Under the pieces are notes generated by a model, which searched no databases, was not told the DNA's origin, and saw nothing but the letters and a program-made list of their open reading frames with translations. The position numbers and the translations under genes are program-made. Shown one piece after another: positions 1 to 11,172 of a stretch of DNA of 64,000 bases. The stretch spans positions 42,284,901 through 42,348,900 of the forward strand of contig JAWZYU010000034.1 of the NCBI GenBank assembly GCA_038380435.1, given 5' to 3'. The stretch is from Ryuthela nishihirai. Lineage: Eukaryota > Arthropoda > Arachnida > Araneae > Heptathelidae. Position 1 is the first letter of the stretch, and each line of letters begins with the position of its first letter.

Positions 1-25
1 ACACGCTGGATGGCCTTGACGGGAG
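1..25 (+). mobile_element. SINE1 3' module, left part of a split copy
   Basis: These bases match the start of the SINE1 3' module. The module is interrupted after CTTGACGGGAG by a younger SINE1, and it resumes at 486 with the same 11 bases. The window edge cuts the rest of this older copy. Confidence 0.75.
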
Positions 26-485
26 GGGGAGGGTGCGGGGGTGACTCAGTCGGTAGCGCGCCAGGCTCGTAATCTGTAGTTCCCAGGTTCGAGTCCCAGC
101 TGGGACAGCGTTGAGATTTATCTCCGCAAAATTCCCCCCCCCCACTTCCCACGGTCCACGGTCCCCCCCCCCCGCCCATCAGTTCCATGCCCATCGATGT
201 CCCCCCCTGCCCACGGTCAGTAGGGGACACCGATGGGCTTGGAAAGGCCGCCGTCCGTCGGATGGGACGTTAAGCCGTGGCCCCGTGTGTGGGAGAGCCA
301 TACCCTGTGCACGTTAAAGAACACACTGGATGGCCTTGACGGGAGGCTACCATCTGTCTCCCAACAGCCGTTAGAGTGGGTCCCCTCCCCCAACCTTCTC
401 TGAGTCTTCGGGGTCCATGTGACCTGGCCATTTAGCCCATGGTGTGCAAAAAAGTGCCGCTCAGAGGTAAAACAACCCAACCCAA
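26..485 (+). mobile_element. SINE1 copy nested in an older SINE1 module
   Basis: A tRNA-like head lies at about 40-106, with an A-box region TGACTCAGTCGG and a B box GGTTCGAGTCC. The SINE1 body and one 3' module follow. The copy is flanked by an 11-bp TSD CTTGACGGGAG at 15-25 and 486-496. The body is longer than in other copies because of C-rich expansions near 136-210, where poly-C tracts and a duplicated CCCACGGTC occur. Confidence 0.85.
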
Positions 486-680
486 CTTGACGGGAGACTA
501 CCGTCCGTCTTTTAACACGGATCCAGTGAATTAACATTCCCCCAATTAATTAATCATTCAGAATTAACATTCCCCAATCTTCTCTTTGCCATTGGGATCA
601 TTGTAACTTAACCATTTAGCCTATTGTCAGCAAAAATAAAAGAGTTGCTCAGAAATAAATTAAACAACTAACCAGTTAAC
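486..680 (+). mobile_element. Decayed SINE1 3' module, right part of split copy
   Basis: This continues the module of 1-25 after the nested insertion. It is strongly diverged and AT-rich, but the order of motifs is kept: the ACTACC...GTC stretch, CCAATCTTCTCT, CCATTTAGCC, and GCTCAGAAATAAA near the end. An internal duplication of an ATTAACATTCCCC-like stretch lies at about 530-575. Confidence 0.6.
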
Positions 681-1009
681 CAATCTTGAAAATGTAATAA
701 TTTTCGGTTATCAATTAGATGGATATTGGAATATGCAGTTCATTGTTTGATAGCTTTTAGGTATTATGGGTTGCTTTAAATATGTCATTGACAGGTTGTT
801 GACCTGTGATCAGTGAGAGCTGTCGCAGCATCGATTACTCAGCCTCATAAGTTCCCAGTTATCACTCGTGCTGCATCACTGGTAGCGGTCAATCAATTAG
901 ATGATTACTGATTCTCTAGAGAGAGGTGAAGATAAAATAAGGAGACGGAAATAAGAAGGTAGCGACGAAATAAAGGCGAAAGAAATTATGATAACGATAA
1001 CGAAACAGA
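681..1009. other. AT-rich stretch without recognised gene
   Basis: No coding signal, RNA gene or transposon terminus was recognised. The 3' end grades into the GA-rich tandem array. Confidence 0.5.
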
Positions 1010-1990
1010 ATCAAGATGATGACGATACGCAGGGGAGAAGGTGATGACGAGATGAAAGGAAATGACGATACGCAGGGAAGAAGGTGATGACGAGATGAAA
1101 GGAAATGACGATACGCAGGGAAGAAGTGATGACGAGATGAAAGGAAATGACGATACGCAGGGAAGAAGGTGATGACGAGATGAAAGGAATGGACGATACG
1201 CAAGGAAGAAAGTGATGACGAGATCAAAGGAAAGGACGATACGCAGGGAAGAAGGAGGTGAAAGGAAATGACGATACGCGGGGAAGAAGGTGATGACGAG
1301 ATGAAAGGAAATGACGATACACAGGGAAGAAGGTGATGACGAGATGAAAGGAAATGACGATACGCAGGGAAGAAGGTGATGACGAGATGAAAGGAAATGA
1401 CGATACACAGGGAAGAAGGTGATGACGAGATGAAAGGAAAGGACGATACACAGGGAAGAAGGTGATGACGAGATGAAAGGAAATGACGATACGCAGGGAA
1501 GAAAGTGATGACGAGATGAAAGGAAATGACGATAAGCAGGGAAGAAAGTGATGACGAGATGAAAGGAAAGGACGATACGCAGGGAAGAAAGTGATGACGA
1601 GATGAAAGGAAAGGACGATACGCAGGGAAGAAAGTGATGACGAGATGAAAGGACGATACGCAGGGAAGAAAGTGATGACGAGATGAAAGGAAAGGACGAT
1701 ACGCAGGGAAGAAAGTGATGACGAGATGAAAGGAAAGGACGATACGCAAGGAAGAAAGTGATGACGAGAAGAAAGGAAATGACGATACGCAGGGAAGAAG
1801 GTGAGGACGAGATGAAAGGAAAGGACGATACGCAGGGAAGAAGGTGATGACGAGATGAAAGGAAATGACGATACGCAGGGAAGAAGGTGATGACGAGATG
1901 AAAGGAAATGACGATACGCTGGGAAGAAGGTGATGACGAGATGAAAGGAAATGACGATACGCAGGGAAGAAGGTGATGACGAGATGAAAT
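1010..1990. repeat. 43-bp minisatellite, about 23 units
   Basis: The unit begins GACGATACGCAGGGAAGAAG and is 43 bp long; successive GACGATACGC starts at 1021 and 1064 show the period. Units differ mainly at AAGG versus AAAG and AAATGACG versus AAAGGACG. Because 43 is not a multiple of three, all minus-strand frames carry the same low-complexity peptide in rotation, giving overlapping open frames of 277, 352 and 283 codons. I regard these as non-coding. Confidence 0.93.
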
Positions 1991-2629
1991 GAAGGTGAAG
2001 ATGGGACGAAAAGAAGTTGATGGCGAAGGAAACACGGGGAACAAAGAGATGATGTGATTTAAAAGATGAAGACAAGACGAAGACGTGAAAGACGATATGA
2101 AAAGGAAATGGTGACCAAACGAAAAAGAGATGACACCAAAAGAAGATGATGACGAGAAGAAATATATGACGACACCAAAAGAATATGACGATGATCAGAT
2201 GAAAAAAAAGCTAACTACGAGATGGCACGAATGTGGATATGGAAAGATGACACTAAAAGGAAAAGATAACGACGTTATGGGGAAAAAAGAATCTGAAAGA
2301 AGAAGGTAACGAAAAGAAGATGATAACGAAACAAAAAGAAGGAGGTGATGACTGTAAGAAGAATATGAAGGCGAGAGAAAATATAAATGTGAAAGACGAT
2401 ATGAAATCTAAGGGTGATAATGATGACAAGAGGAAAAAGAAATCAGGACACCAAAAGGAGAGGGTTATGATGAAATGAAATGAAGATGAGACGAAAAATA
2501 AATGATAAAGAAACGTATGATGAATTGAAAGAAAGAAGATAATGCCAAGAAGAAGATGGGGACGAGACACAAGAAAAAAGTGAAAGACGAGACAAAAAAG
2601 ACAAATGGAAGGAGAAAGTGAGATGAAAC
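1991..2629. repeat. Degenerate purine-rich GA/GACGA simple repeat
   Basis: Motifs such as GACGAGA, GATGAAA and AAAAGAAGATGATGA recur without a fixed period. This looks like decayed or never-homogenised repeat DNA linking the 43-bp and 94-bp arrays. No gene was recognised. Confidence 0.65.
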
Positions 2630-5620
2630 GAAATGAAGGTTGAGATGAAATAAAGATGAGATGAAACGACGGTTGAAATGAAGATGAGATGAAATGGTGG
2701 TTGAGATGAAATGAAGATGAGACGAAATGAAGGTTGAGATGAAATGAAGATGAGATGAAACGACGGTTGAAATGAAGATGGGTTGAAATGGTGGTTGAGA
2801 TGAAATGAAGATGAGACGAAATGAAGGTTGAGATGAAATAAAGATGAGATGAAATGAAGATGAGATGAAACGACGGTTGAAATGAAGATGGATTGAAATG
2901 GTGGTTGAGATGAAATGAAGATGAGACGAAATGAAGGTTGAGATGAAATAAAGATGAGATGAAACGACGGTTGAAATGAAGATGAGATGAAATGGTGGTT
3001 GAGATGAAATGAAGATGATACGAAACGAAGGTTGAGATGAAATGAAGATGAGATGAAACGACGGTTGAAATGAAGATGAGATGAAATGGTGGTTGAGATG
3101 AAGTGAAGATGAGACGAAATGATGGTTGAGATGAAATAAAGATGAGATGAAACGACGGTTGAAATGAAGATGAGATGTAATGGTGGTTGAGATGAAATGA
3201 AGATGAGACGAAATGAAGGTTGAGATGAAATGAAGATGAGATGAAACGACGGTTGAAATGAAGATGAGATGAAATGGTGGTTGAGATGAAATGAAGATGA
3301 GACGAAATGAAGGTTGAGATGAAATGAAGATGAGATGAAACGACGGTTGAAATGAAGATGGGTTGAAATGGTGGTTGAGATGAAATGAAGATGAGACGAA
3401 ATGAAGGTTGAGATGAAATAAAGATGAGATGAAATGAAGATGAGATGAAACGACGGTTGAAATGAAGATGGATTGAAATGGTGGTTTAGATGAAATGAAG
3501 ATGAGACGAAATGAAGGTTGAGATGAAATAAAGATGAGATGAAACGACGGTTGAAATGAAGATGAGATGAAATGGTGGTTGAGATGAAATGAAGATGAGA
3601 CGAAATGAAGGTTGAGATGAAATGAAGATGAGATGAAACGACGGTTGAAATGAAGATGAGATGAAATGGTGGTTGAGATGAAGTGAAGATGAGACGAAAT
3701 GATGGTTGAGATGAAATAAAGATGAGATGAAACGACGGTTGAAATGAAGATGAGATGAAATGGTGGTTGAGATGAAATGAAGATGAGACGAAATGAAGGT
3801 TGAGATGAAATGAAGATGAGATGAAACGACGGTTGAAATGAAGATGAGATGAAATGGTGGTTGAGATGAAATGAAGATGAGACGAAATGAAGGTTGAGAT
3901 GAAATCAAGATGAGATGAAACGACGGTTGAAATGAAGATGAGATGAAATGGTGGTTGAGATGAAATGAAGATGAGACGAAATGAAGGTTGAGATGAAATC
4001 AAGATGAGATGAAACGACGGTTGAAATGAAGATGAGATGAAATGGTGGTTGAGATGAAATGAAGATGAGACGAAATGAAGGTTGAGATGAAATGAAGATG
4101 AGATGAAACGACGGTTGAAATGAAGATGAGATGAAATGGTGGTTGAGATGAAATGAAGATGATACGAAATGAAGGTTGAGATGAAATGAAGATGAGATGA
4201 AACGACGGTTGAAATGAAGATGAGATGAAATGGTGGTTGAGATGAAATGAAGATGAGACGAAATGAAGATTGAGATGAAATGAAGATGAGATGAAACGAC
4301 GGTTGAAATGAAGATGGATTGAAATGGTGGTTTAGATGAAATGAAGATGAGACGAAATGAAGGTTGAGATGAAATGAAGATGAGATGAAACGACGGTTGA
4401 AATGAAGATGAGATGAAATGGTGGTTGAGATGAAATGAAGATGAGACGAAATGAAGGTTGAGATGAAATGAAGATGAGATGAAACGACGGTTGGAATGAA
4501 GATGAGATGAAATGGTGGTTGAGATGAAGTGAAGATGAGACGAAATGATGGTTGAGATGAAATAAAGATGAGATGAAACGACGGTTGAAATGAAGATGAG
4601 ATGAAATGGTGGTTGAGATGAAATGAAGATGAGACGAAATGAAGGTTGAGATGAAATGAAGATGAGATGAAACGACGGTTGAAATGAAGATGAGATGAAA
4701 TGGTGGTTGAGATGAAATGAAGATGAGACGAAATGAAGGTTGAGATGAAATGAAGATGAGATGAAACGACGGTTGAAATGAAGATGGGTTGAAATGGTGG
4801 TTGAGATGAAATGAAGATGAGACGAAATGAAGGTTGAGATGAAATAAAGATGAGATGAAACGACGGTTGAAATGATGATGAGTTGAAATGGTGGTTGAGA
4901 TGAAATGAAGATGAGACGAAATGAAGGTTGAGATGAAATAAAGATGAGATGAAACGACGGTTGAAATGAAGATGAGATGAAATGGTGGTTGAGATGAAAT
5001 GAAGATGAGACGAAATGAAGGTTGAGATGAAATGAAGATGAGATGAAACGACGGTTGAAATGAAGATGGGTTGAAATGGTGGTTGAGATGAAATGAAGAT
5101 GAGACGAAATGAAGGTTGAGATGAAATAAAGATGAGATGAAATAAAGATGAGATGAAACGACGGTTGAAATGATGATGAGTTGAAATGGTGGTTGAGATG
5201 AAATGAAGATGAGACGAAATGAAGGTTGAGATGAAATAAAGATGAGATGAAACGACGGTTGAAATGAAGATGAGATGAAATGGTGGTTGAGATGAAATGA
5301 AGATGATACGAAATGAAGGTTGAGATGAAATGAAGATGAGATGAAACGACGGTTGAAATGAAGATGAGATGAAATGGTGGTTGAGATGAAATGAAGATGA
5401 TACGAAATGATGGTTGAGATGAAATAAAGATGAGATGAAACGACGGTTGAAATGAAGATGAGATGAAATGGTGGTTGAGATGAAATGAAGATGAGACGAA
5501 ATGAAGGTTGAGATGAAATGAAGATGAGATGAAACGACGGTTGAAATGAAGATGAGATGAAATGGTGGTTGAGATGAAATGAAGATGAGACGAAATGATG
5601 GTTGAGATGAAATGATGATG
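2630..5620. repeat. 94-bp purine-rich satellite, about 32 units
   Basis: The landmark CGACGGTTGAAATG recurs every 94 bp, for example at 2667 and 2761. Within each unit three GATGAAATGAAGATGAGA-like sub-blocks alternate with AAGGTTGA, CGACGGTTGA and TGGTGGTTGA, so the array is a higher-order repeat of a shorter ancestor. The consensus unit is about 77% purine on the plus strand, with only three C. Occasional extra or missing sub-blocks occur, for example near 2845 and 3430. A 519-codon minus-strand frame at 2443-4002 is a by-product of the stop-poor repeat. Confidence 0.95.
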
Positions 5621-5835
5621 AGAATTATATCCTAAAAGAAAACAAAATGTGTTTTTTCAACCACCCCCTGGGTCTAAGAGGTCAATTCATTGTTGCCAAT
5701 GGAAACATCATGGGCATTCACATTCCAGCACCAAAATTTAAAATTTCTAGATTAAATACGTCGTTTTAATAATATAAGATTAGATAGATAAATACGTTGT
5801 TTTTTCGTCGTATATGATACGTCGTAGATAAATAT
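5621..5835. other. Short unique stretch
   Basis: Non-repetitive, AT-rich sequence lies between the 94-bp array and a MITE fragment. No gene was recognised. Confidence 0.5.
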
Positions 5836-5986
5836 GTTTTTTTTTTTTGAAATTAGTGATCTGGCAACCTTCGTGTCACGTGACACGAAGGTTGCCAGAT
5901 CACTAATTCCTAAAAAAATCGTTACCAGATATTTTTTCTGAATTCTGTAATCAACCGTAGCGTTAGGATACTTTTCTGAGCGACTG
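5836..5986. mobile_element. Palindromic MITE, 5'-truncated
   Basis: The element contains a perfect 58-bp palindrome at 5851-5908, centred on GTCACGTGAC. It then runs through the right half to the terminus GAGCGACTG followed by TA at 5987-5988. The left half upstream of the palindrome, including the left terminal inverted repeat, is missing. Confidence 0.85.
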
Positions 5987-5988
5987 TA

Positions 5989-6169
5989 CAGAAGACAACA
6001 AAGCGAAACTATTATATAGTTTTCTTTAAAAAACAACATAATTACCCACACGACGATAAAAAAAATGAGGAAACGAAAATGATTTTTTTTTATTGTTGTC
6101 CCCTACATCATTTAAAAAAAACAACATATAATCCAAAAGAAAAACAATATTAAAACTAAACCACATTAT
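5989..6169. other. AT-rich spacer
   Basis: AT-rich, homopolymer-containing sequence precedes a SINE1 insertion site. Nothing else was recognised. Confidence 0.4.
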
Positions 6170-6181
6170 CGTTCAATAAGT

Positions 6182-6568
6182 GGGGCGGGGGTGGCTCAGT
6201 CGATAGCGCGCCAGGCTCGCAATCTGTAGTTACCAGGTTCGAGTCCCAGCTGGGTCAGCGTTGAGATTTATCTCCGCAAAATTCCCCGCCCTGCCCATGG
6301 TCAGTAGGGGACACCGATGAGCTTCGAAAGGTCGCCGTCCGTAGGATGGGACGTTAAGTCGTGGCCCCGTGTGCGGGAGAGCCATACCCCGTGCACGTTA
6401 AAGAACACGCTGGATGGCCTTGACGGGAGGCTACCATCTGTCTCCCAACATCTGTTCCAGTGGGTCCCCTCCCCCAACCTTCTCTGAGCCTTCTGGGTCC
6501 ATGTGACCTGGCCATTTAGCCCATGGTGTGCAAAAAAGTGCCGCTCAGAGGTAAAACAACCCAAACAA
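6182..6568 (+). mobile_element. SINE1, full-length single-module copy
   Basis: This is a clean reference copy: tRNA-like head, body with the GCACGTTAAAGAACACGC core, 3' module, and the end AAAACAACCCAAACAA. It is flanked by a perfect 12-bp TSD CGTTCAATAAGT at 6170-6181 and 6569-6580, which fixes both ends. The length of about 387 bp is typical for single-module copies in this window. Confidence 0.95.
6192..6246 (+). promoter_or_regulatory. Internal Pol III promoter of SINE1 (A and B boxes)
   Basis: The A box is TGGCTCAGTCG at 6192-6202 and the B box is GGTTCGAGTCC at 6236-6246. Both match the tRNA consensus and the spacing is tRNA-like. The same pair is recognisable in the other SINE1 heads; the copy at 45712-45723 and 45756-45766 is the best preserved. 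Whether this copy is transcribed cannot be seen. Confidence 0.8.
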
Positions 6569-6580
6569 CGTTCAATAAGT

Positions 6581-7460
6581 TTCGCGCCAAACAGTTTTCG
6601 GATAACATTTTTGCGCTTACTCTCAATTCCGGGAAAGCTTAAAATTCATCGCGGGATGCATTCATATTTTCTTTTCCAAATGAACAAAAAAAAAAGAAAT
6701 AATAAAAAGAAAAAAAAAAGCAACTCGTCATTATTACTTTTGAACATTTCAGAAGATTTAAAAAAAACTTCCTCCAGCGCTTTTTTTTCGTCACAAAAAA
6801 AAAACTTTTCCTCAAAAACAAACATCGGCATTCGAAAACATAGGGGATCTCCATGGCACGAAAGAATGTGTCGGATCCGTGAGATTAGATCTTCGGAAAG
6901 AACCCATCACTATTTATATCGAACAATGCGCGGTCCCCGATCGCCATTCTAAGTCGCTCTCCCTTGGTTGCTGAGAACCCCGTTACTGTTGCTCCCAGAG
7001 GCTGGAGGAGGGAACATAAAAGGACGACACACTGCATCGCTTGCAGGATCCCTACCAAAGGACGTAATACTGATTTAGAAACGTGCAGAGAGATGAAATT
7101 GAAAGAATGCTTCAACGGATCAAGTTAGAGATGCAGGTTGGATGTTTAGAAACGACAATTCCGGAAAGAAGATGGGAGAGGGGGGTTAATGCTTTGAGGG
7201 GTAGGAGGTAGAAGAGAGATGGATAAGAATTATATTCAAATGGTTTGAGATGCAGGGAAAAATTGCAAACGATCTTGAATGTTCTTTCAAGAATAATCAT
7301 TATTTTGGTCGTTTATTAAAATATATTTGATTTTTTTTCTGTTATCCGCTTTTTTTAAGGGGTTTTATTAAACATTCGATTGGATATGGTGATTATGAGA
7401 AAAAAACTTTTGAGATTGTTTAGTAAGAATTATATTTTGGGTGGGACTGAACTTGAAAAT
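6581..7460. other. Unique sequence, no recognised gene
   Basis: A-rich and T-rich tracts lie at 6680-6830, followed by ordinary unique sequence to 7440. Short open frames on either strand (up to about 150 codons) show no recognisable domain, signal or conserved motif. Confidence 0.4.
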
Positions 7461-7835
7461 ATCATCATCATTATCAAGCAGCCATGGACTACGGAGGTCC
7501 AACCAGATTGTGCAATTTAGTTCTCCAAGCAAGTCTATCCTGATCTACATCTACTGCATCTGGCCACTGCACACCAATTCTAATAAGGTCCTGTTTGACA
7601 TTGTCTGCCCACCGCATCCTAGGTCTCCCCCTCTTTCTGAGGCCTTTAGGCACACTGTTCATAACCCTATTCGCCAATCTATAATTATTCATACGGGCAA
7701 CATGGCCAAACCAACGGAGTCTCTCTTGCACAATACGATGCTTAAAGGAGGTTGCCGACTCCTTTTCCCAACTTCATCATTAGTTACAAAGTTGAACCAC
7801 CTAATGCACAAGGTACTGGGGAAGCATCTAGAAAT
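7461..7835 (-). mobile_element. 5'-truncated RTE-type LINE fragment
   Basis: Read on the minus strand, this is the 3' end of the same LINE as 26677-30331. It encodes the C-terminal part of the protein (the WFNFVTNDEV, RLRWFGHVARM and KRGRPRMRWADNVK stretches), a stop, a short 3' UTR and a (GAT)n-type tail at 7461-7475. Homology to the long copy stops near 7835 at GCATCTAGA, so it is 5'-truncated. One frame break lies near 7730, where the two conserved stretches fall in different frames. The extreme C-terminus stays in frame here, unlike in the long copy. Confidence 0.9.
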
Positions 7836-7895
7836 ATACTCTTTATTATCTTCCAGCTTACCTGCTAGCTTATTTGTTTTTCTGACCGTCTGACA

Positions 7896-10835
7896 GTGAA
7901 GTCGTCTAACCGTCAATCCTTCTCTCTTTTTCTGCCTATTCTTCCAACCGTCAATCCTTCTCTCTTTTTCTGCCTATCCTTCCAACCATCAATCTTTCTC
8001 TCTTTTTCTGTCTATCCTTCCAACCGTCAATCCTTTTCTCTTTTTTTGCCTATCCTACCAACCGTCAATTCTTCTCTCATTTTCTACCCATCCTTCCAAC
8101 AGTCAATCTTTCTCTCTTTTTCTACCTATCCTTCCAATCGTCAATCCTTCTTTCTTATTCTGCCTATCCTTCCAACCGTCAATTCTTCTCTCTTTTTCTG
8201 TCTATTCTTCCAACCGACAATTCTTCTCTCTTTCTCTGTCTATTCTTCCAACCGTCAATCCTTTTTTCGTTTTTTTTTGCCTATCCGTCCAATCGTCAAT
8301 CCTTCTGTCTTTTTCTGCCTATCCTTCCAACCGTCAATCCTTCTCCCTTTTTCTGCCTATCCTTCCAACCGTCAATCCTTCTCTCTTTTTCTGTCTATCC
8401 TTCCAACCGTCAATCCTTCTCTCTTTTTCTGCCTATCCTTCCAACCGTCAATCCCTTTCTCTTTTTTTGCCTATCCTTCCAACCGTCAATTCTTCTCTCA
8501 TTTTCTACCCATCCTTCCAACAGTCAATCTTTCTCTCTTTTTCTACCTATCCTTCCAATCGTCAATCCTTCTCTCTTATTCTGCCTATCCTTCCAACCGT
8601 CAATTCTTCTCTCTTTTCCTGTCTATTCTTCCAACCGTCAATCCTTCTCTTTTTTTGTTGCCTATCCTTCCAACCATCAATTCTTCTATCTTTTTCTGCC
8701 TATCCTTGAAACCGTCAATCCTTCTCTCTTTTTCTGCCTATCCTTCCACCTGTCAATATTTATTTGTTTTTCTACCTATCATTCCAACCGTCAAACCTTT
8801 TCTCTTTTTCTGCCTATTCTTCTAACCGTCAATTCTCCTCTCTTTTTCTGCCTATCCTTCCAACCGTCAATTCTTCTCTCTTTTTCTGTCTATCCTTCCA
8901 ATCGTCAATCCTTCTCTCTTTTTCTGCCTATCCTTCCACCTTCAATCCTTCTCTCTTTTTCTGCCTATCCTTCCAACCATCAATCCTTCTCTCTTTTTCT
9001 GTCTATCCTTCCAACCGTCAATCCTTTTCTCTTTTTCTGCCTATCCTTCCAACCATCAATCCTTCTCTCTTTTTCTGTCTATCCTTCCAACCGTCAATCC
9101 TTTTCTCTTTTTCTGCCTATCCTTCCAACCATCAATCCTTCTCTCTTTTTCTGCCTATCCTTCTAACCGTCAATCCTTCTCTCTTTTTCTGCCTATCCTT
9201 CCAATCATCAATCCTTTTCTCTTTTTCTGTCTATCCTTCCAACCGTCAATTCTTCTCTCTTTTTCTGTCTATCCTTCCAACCGTCAATCCTTTTCTCTTT
9301 TTCTGCCTATTCTTCCAACCGTCAATTCTCCTCTCTTTTTCTGCCTATCCTTCCAACCGTCAATTCTTCTCTCTTTTTCTGTCTATTCTTCCAACCGTCA
9401 ATCCTTCTCTCTTTTTCTGCCTATCCTTCTAACCGTCAATCCTTCTCTCTTTTTCTGCCTATCCTTCCAATCATCAATCCTTTTCTCTTTTTCTGTCTAT
9501 CCTTCCAACCGTCAATCCTTCTCTCTTTTTCTGTCTATCCTTCCAACCGTCAATCCTTTTCTCTTTTTCTGCCTATTCTTCCAACCGTCAATCCTTCTCT
9601 CTTTTTCTGCCTATTCTTCCAACCGTCAATCCTTCTCTCTTTTTCTGCCTATCCTTCCAACCGTCAATCCTTTTCTCTTTTTCTGCCTATCCTTCCAACC
9701 GTCAATTCTTCTCTCTTATTCTGTCTGTCCTTCCAACCGTCAATCCTTTTCTCTTTTTTTGCCTATCCTTCCAACAGTCAATCTTTCTCTCTTTTTCTAC
9801 CTATCCTTCCAATCGTCAATCCTTCTCTCTTATTCTGCCTATCCTTCCAACCGTCAATTCTTCTCTCTTTTGCTGTCTATTCTTCCAACCGTCAATCCTT
9901 CTCTCTTTTTGTTGCCTATCCTTCCAATCGTCAATCCTTCTCTCTTTTTCTACCTATCCTTCCAACCGTCAATCCTTCTCTTTTTCTTCCTATCCTTCCA
10001 ACCATCAATCCTTCTCTATTTTTCTGTCTATCCTTCCAACCGTCAATCCTTTTCTCTTTTTCTGCCTATTCTTCTAACCGTCAATTCTCCTCTCTTTTTC
10101 TGCCTATCCTTCCAACCGTCAATTCTTCACTCTTTTTCTGTCTATCCTTCCAATCGTCAATCCTTCTCTCTTTTTCTGCCTATCCTTCCAACCGTCAATC
10201 CTTCTCTCTTATTCTGCCTATCCTTCCAACCTTCAATCCTTCTCTCTTTTGCTGTCTATTCTTCCAACCGTCAATCCTTCTCTCTTTTTGTTGCCTATCC
10301 TTCCAATCGTCAATCCTTCTCTCTTTTTCTACCTATCCTTCCAACCGTCAATCCTTCTCTTTTTCTTCCTATCCTTCCAACCATCAATCTTTCTCTATTT
10401 TTCTGTCTATCCTTCCAACCGTCAATCCTTTTCTCTTTTTCTGCCTATTCTTCTAACCGTCAATTCTCCTCTCTTTTTCTGCCTATCCTTCCAACCCTCA
10501 ATTTTTCTCTCTTTTTCTGCCTATCCTTCCAACCGTCAATCCTTTTCTCTTTTTCTGCCTATCCTTCCAACCGTCAATCCTTCTCTCTTGTTCTGCCTAT
10601 CCTTCCAACCGTCAATCCTTCTCTCTTTTTCTGCCTATCCTTCCAACCGTCAATTCCTCTCTCTTTTTCTGTCTATTCTTCCAACCGTCAATCCTTTTCT
10701 CTTTTTGTCGCCTATCCTTCCAACCGTCAATTCGTCTCTCTTTTTCTACCTATCCTTCCAATCGTCAATCCTTCTCTCTTTTTCTGTCTATCCTTCCAAC
10801 CGTCAATCCTTCTCTCTTTTTCTGTCTAACTGACC
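7896..10835. repeat. 38-bp pyrimidine-rich minisatellite, about 77 units
   Basis: The unit CTTCCAACCGTCAATCCTTC plus TCTCTTTTTCTGCCTATC recurs every 38 bp, for example at 7941 and 7979. The plus strand is about 82% pyrimidine. Longer-range duplications are present: a block of about 11 units near 8040-8280 recurs about 421 bp downstream, and a block of 10 units near 9880-10100 recurs 379 bp downstream. Long plus-strand frames (up to 356 codons) arise because three units make 38 stop-free codons. No initiation or domain evidence supports coding. Confidence 0.95.
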
Positions 10836-10883
10836 ATCCTTCCATCACTCGGTCTTCAGATCGCACTCTTTTCCCTGTCTGTC

Positions 10884-11172
10884 GGAGCGGGGATGTCTCA
10901 AACGGTAGAGCGAGAGGCTCGTAATCTACAGTTCTCAGGTTCGAGTCCCACTTAGGCCGGTGTTGAGATTTATTTCCGCAAAACTCACCGCCCTGTTTTC
11001 GGTCAATAGGGGACACCGATGGGTTTGGAAATATAGTCGTCCGTAACGGATGGGAGATTAAGCTGTGGCCTCGTCTACCGGAGAGCCATAGCCTCTGCAC
11101 GCTAAAGAACACGCTGGATGGCCTTGACAGGAGGTTACAATTGTCTCCCAACAGCTATTCTAGCGTACTGTA
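10884..11172 (+). mobile_element. SINE1, diverged 5' part, split by a MITE
   Basis: The head is GGGATGTCTCAAACGGTAGA with a well-kept B box GGTTCGAGTCC. The body and the beginning of the 3' module follow, as far as CAACAGCTATTC. The copy then meets a TA-flanked composite MITE and resumes at 11637. It is older than most copies by its substitutions. Confidence 0.85.

Noticed and set aside
2443..4002. 519-codon minus-strand open frame in the 94-bp array
   Set aside because: The unit is not a multiple of three, the peptide rotates through frames and is purely compositional (F/I/S/H/P), and the frame has no domain or gene structure.
2630..5620. CRISPR-like array
   Set aside because: Repeats are contiguous variants of each other without unique spacers of constant length, and the context is eukaryotic.
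6182..6260. Functional tRNA genes at the SINE1 and SINE2 heads
   Set aside because: A and B boxes are good but acceptor and T stems do not pair properly, and heads are followed by conserved SINE bodies with TSDs.
7441..7893. 150-codon plus-strand frame over the RTE fragment
   Set aside because: It is the antisense of the LINE C-terminal coding region.
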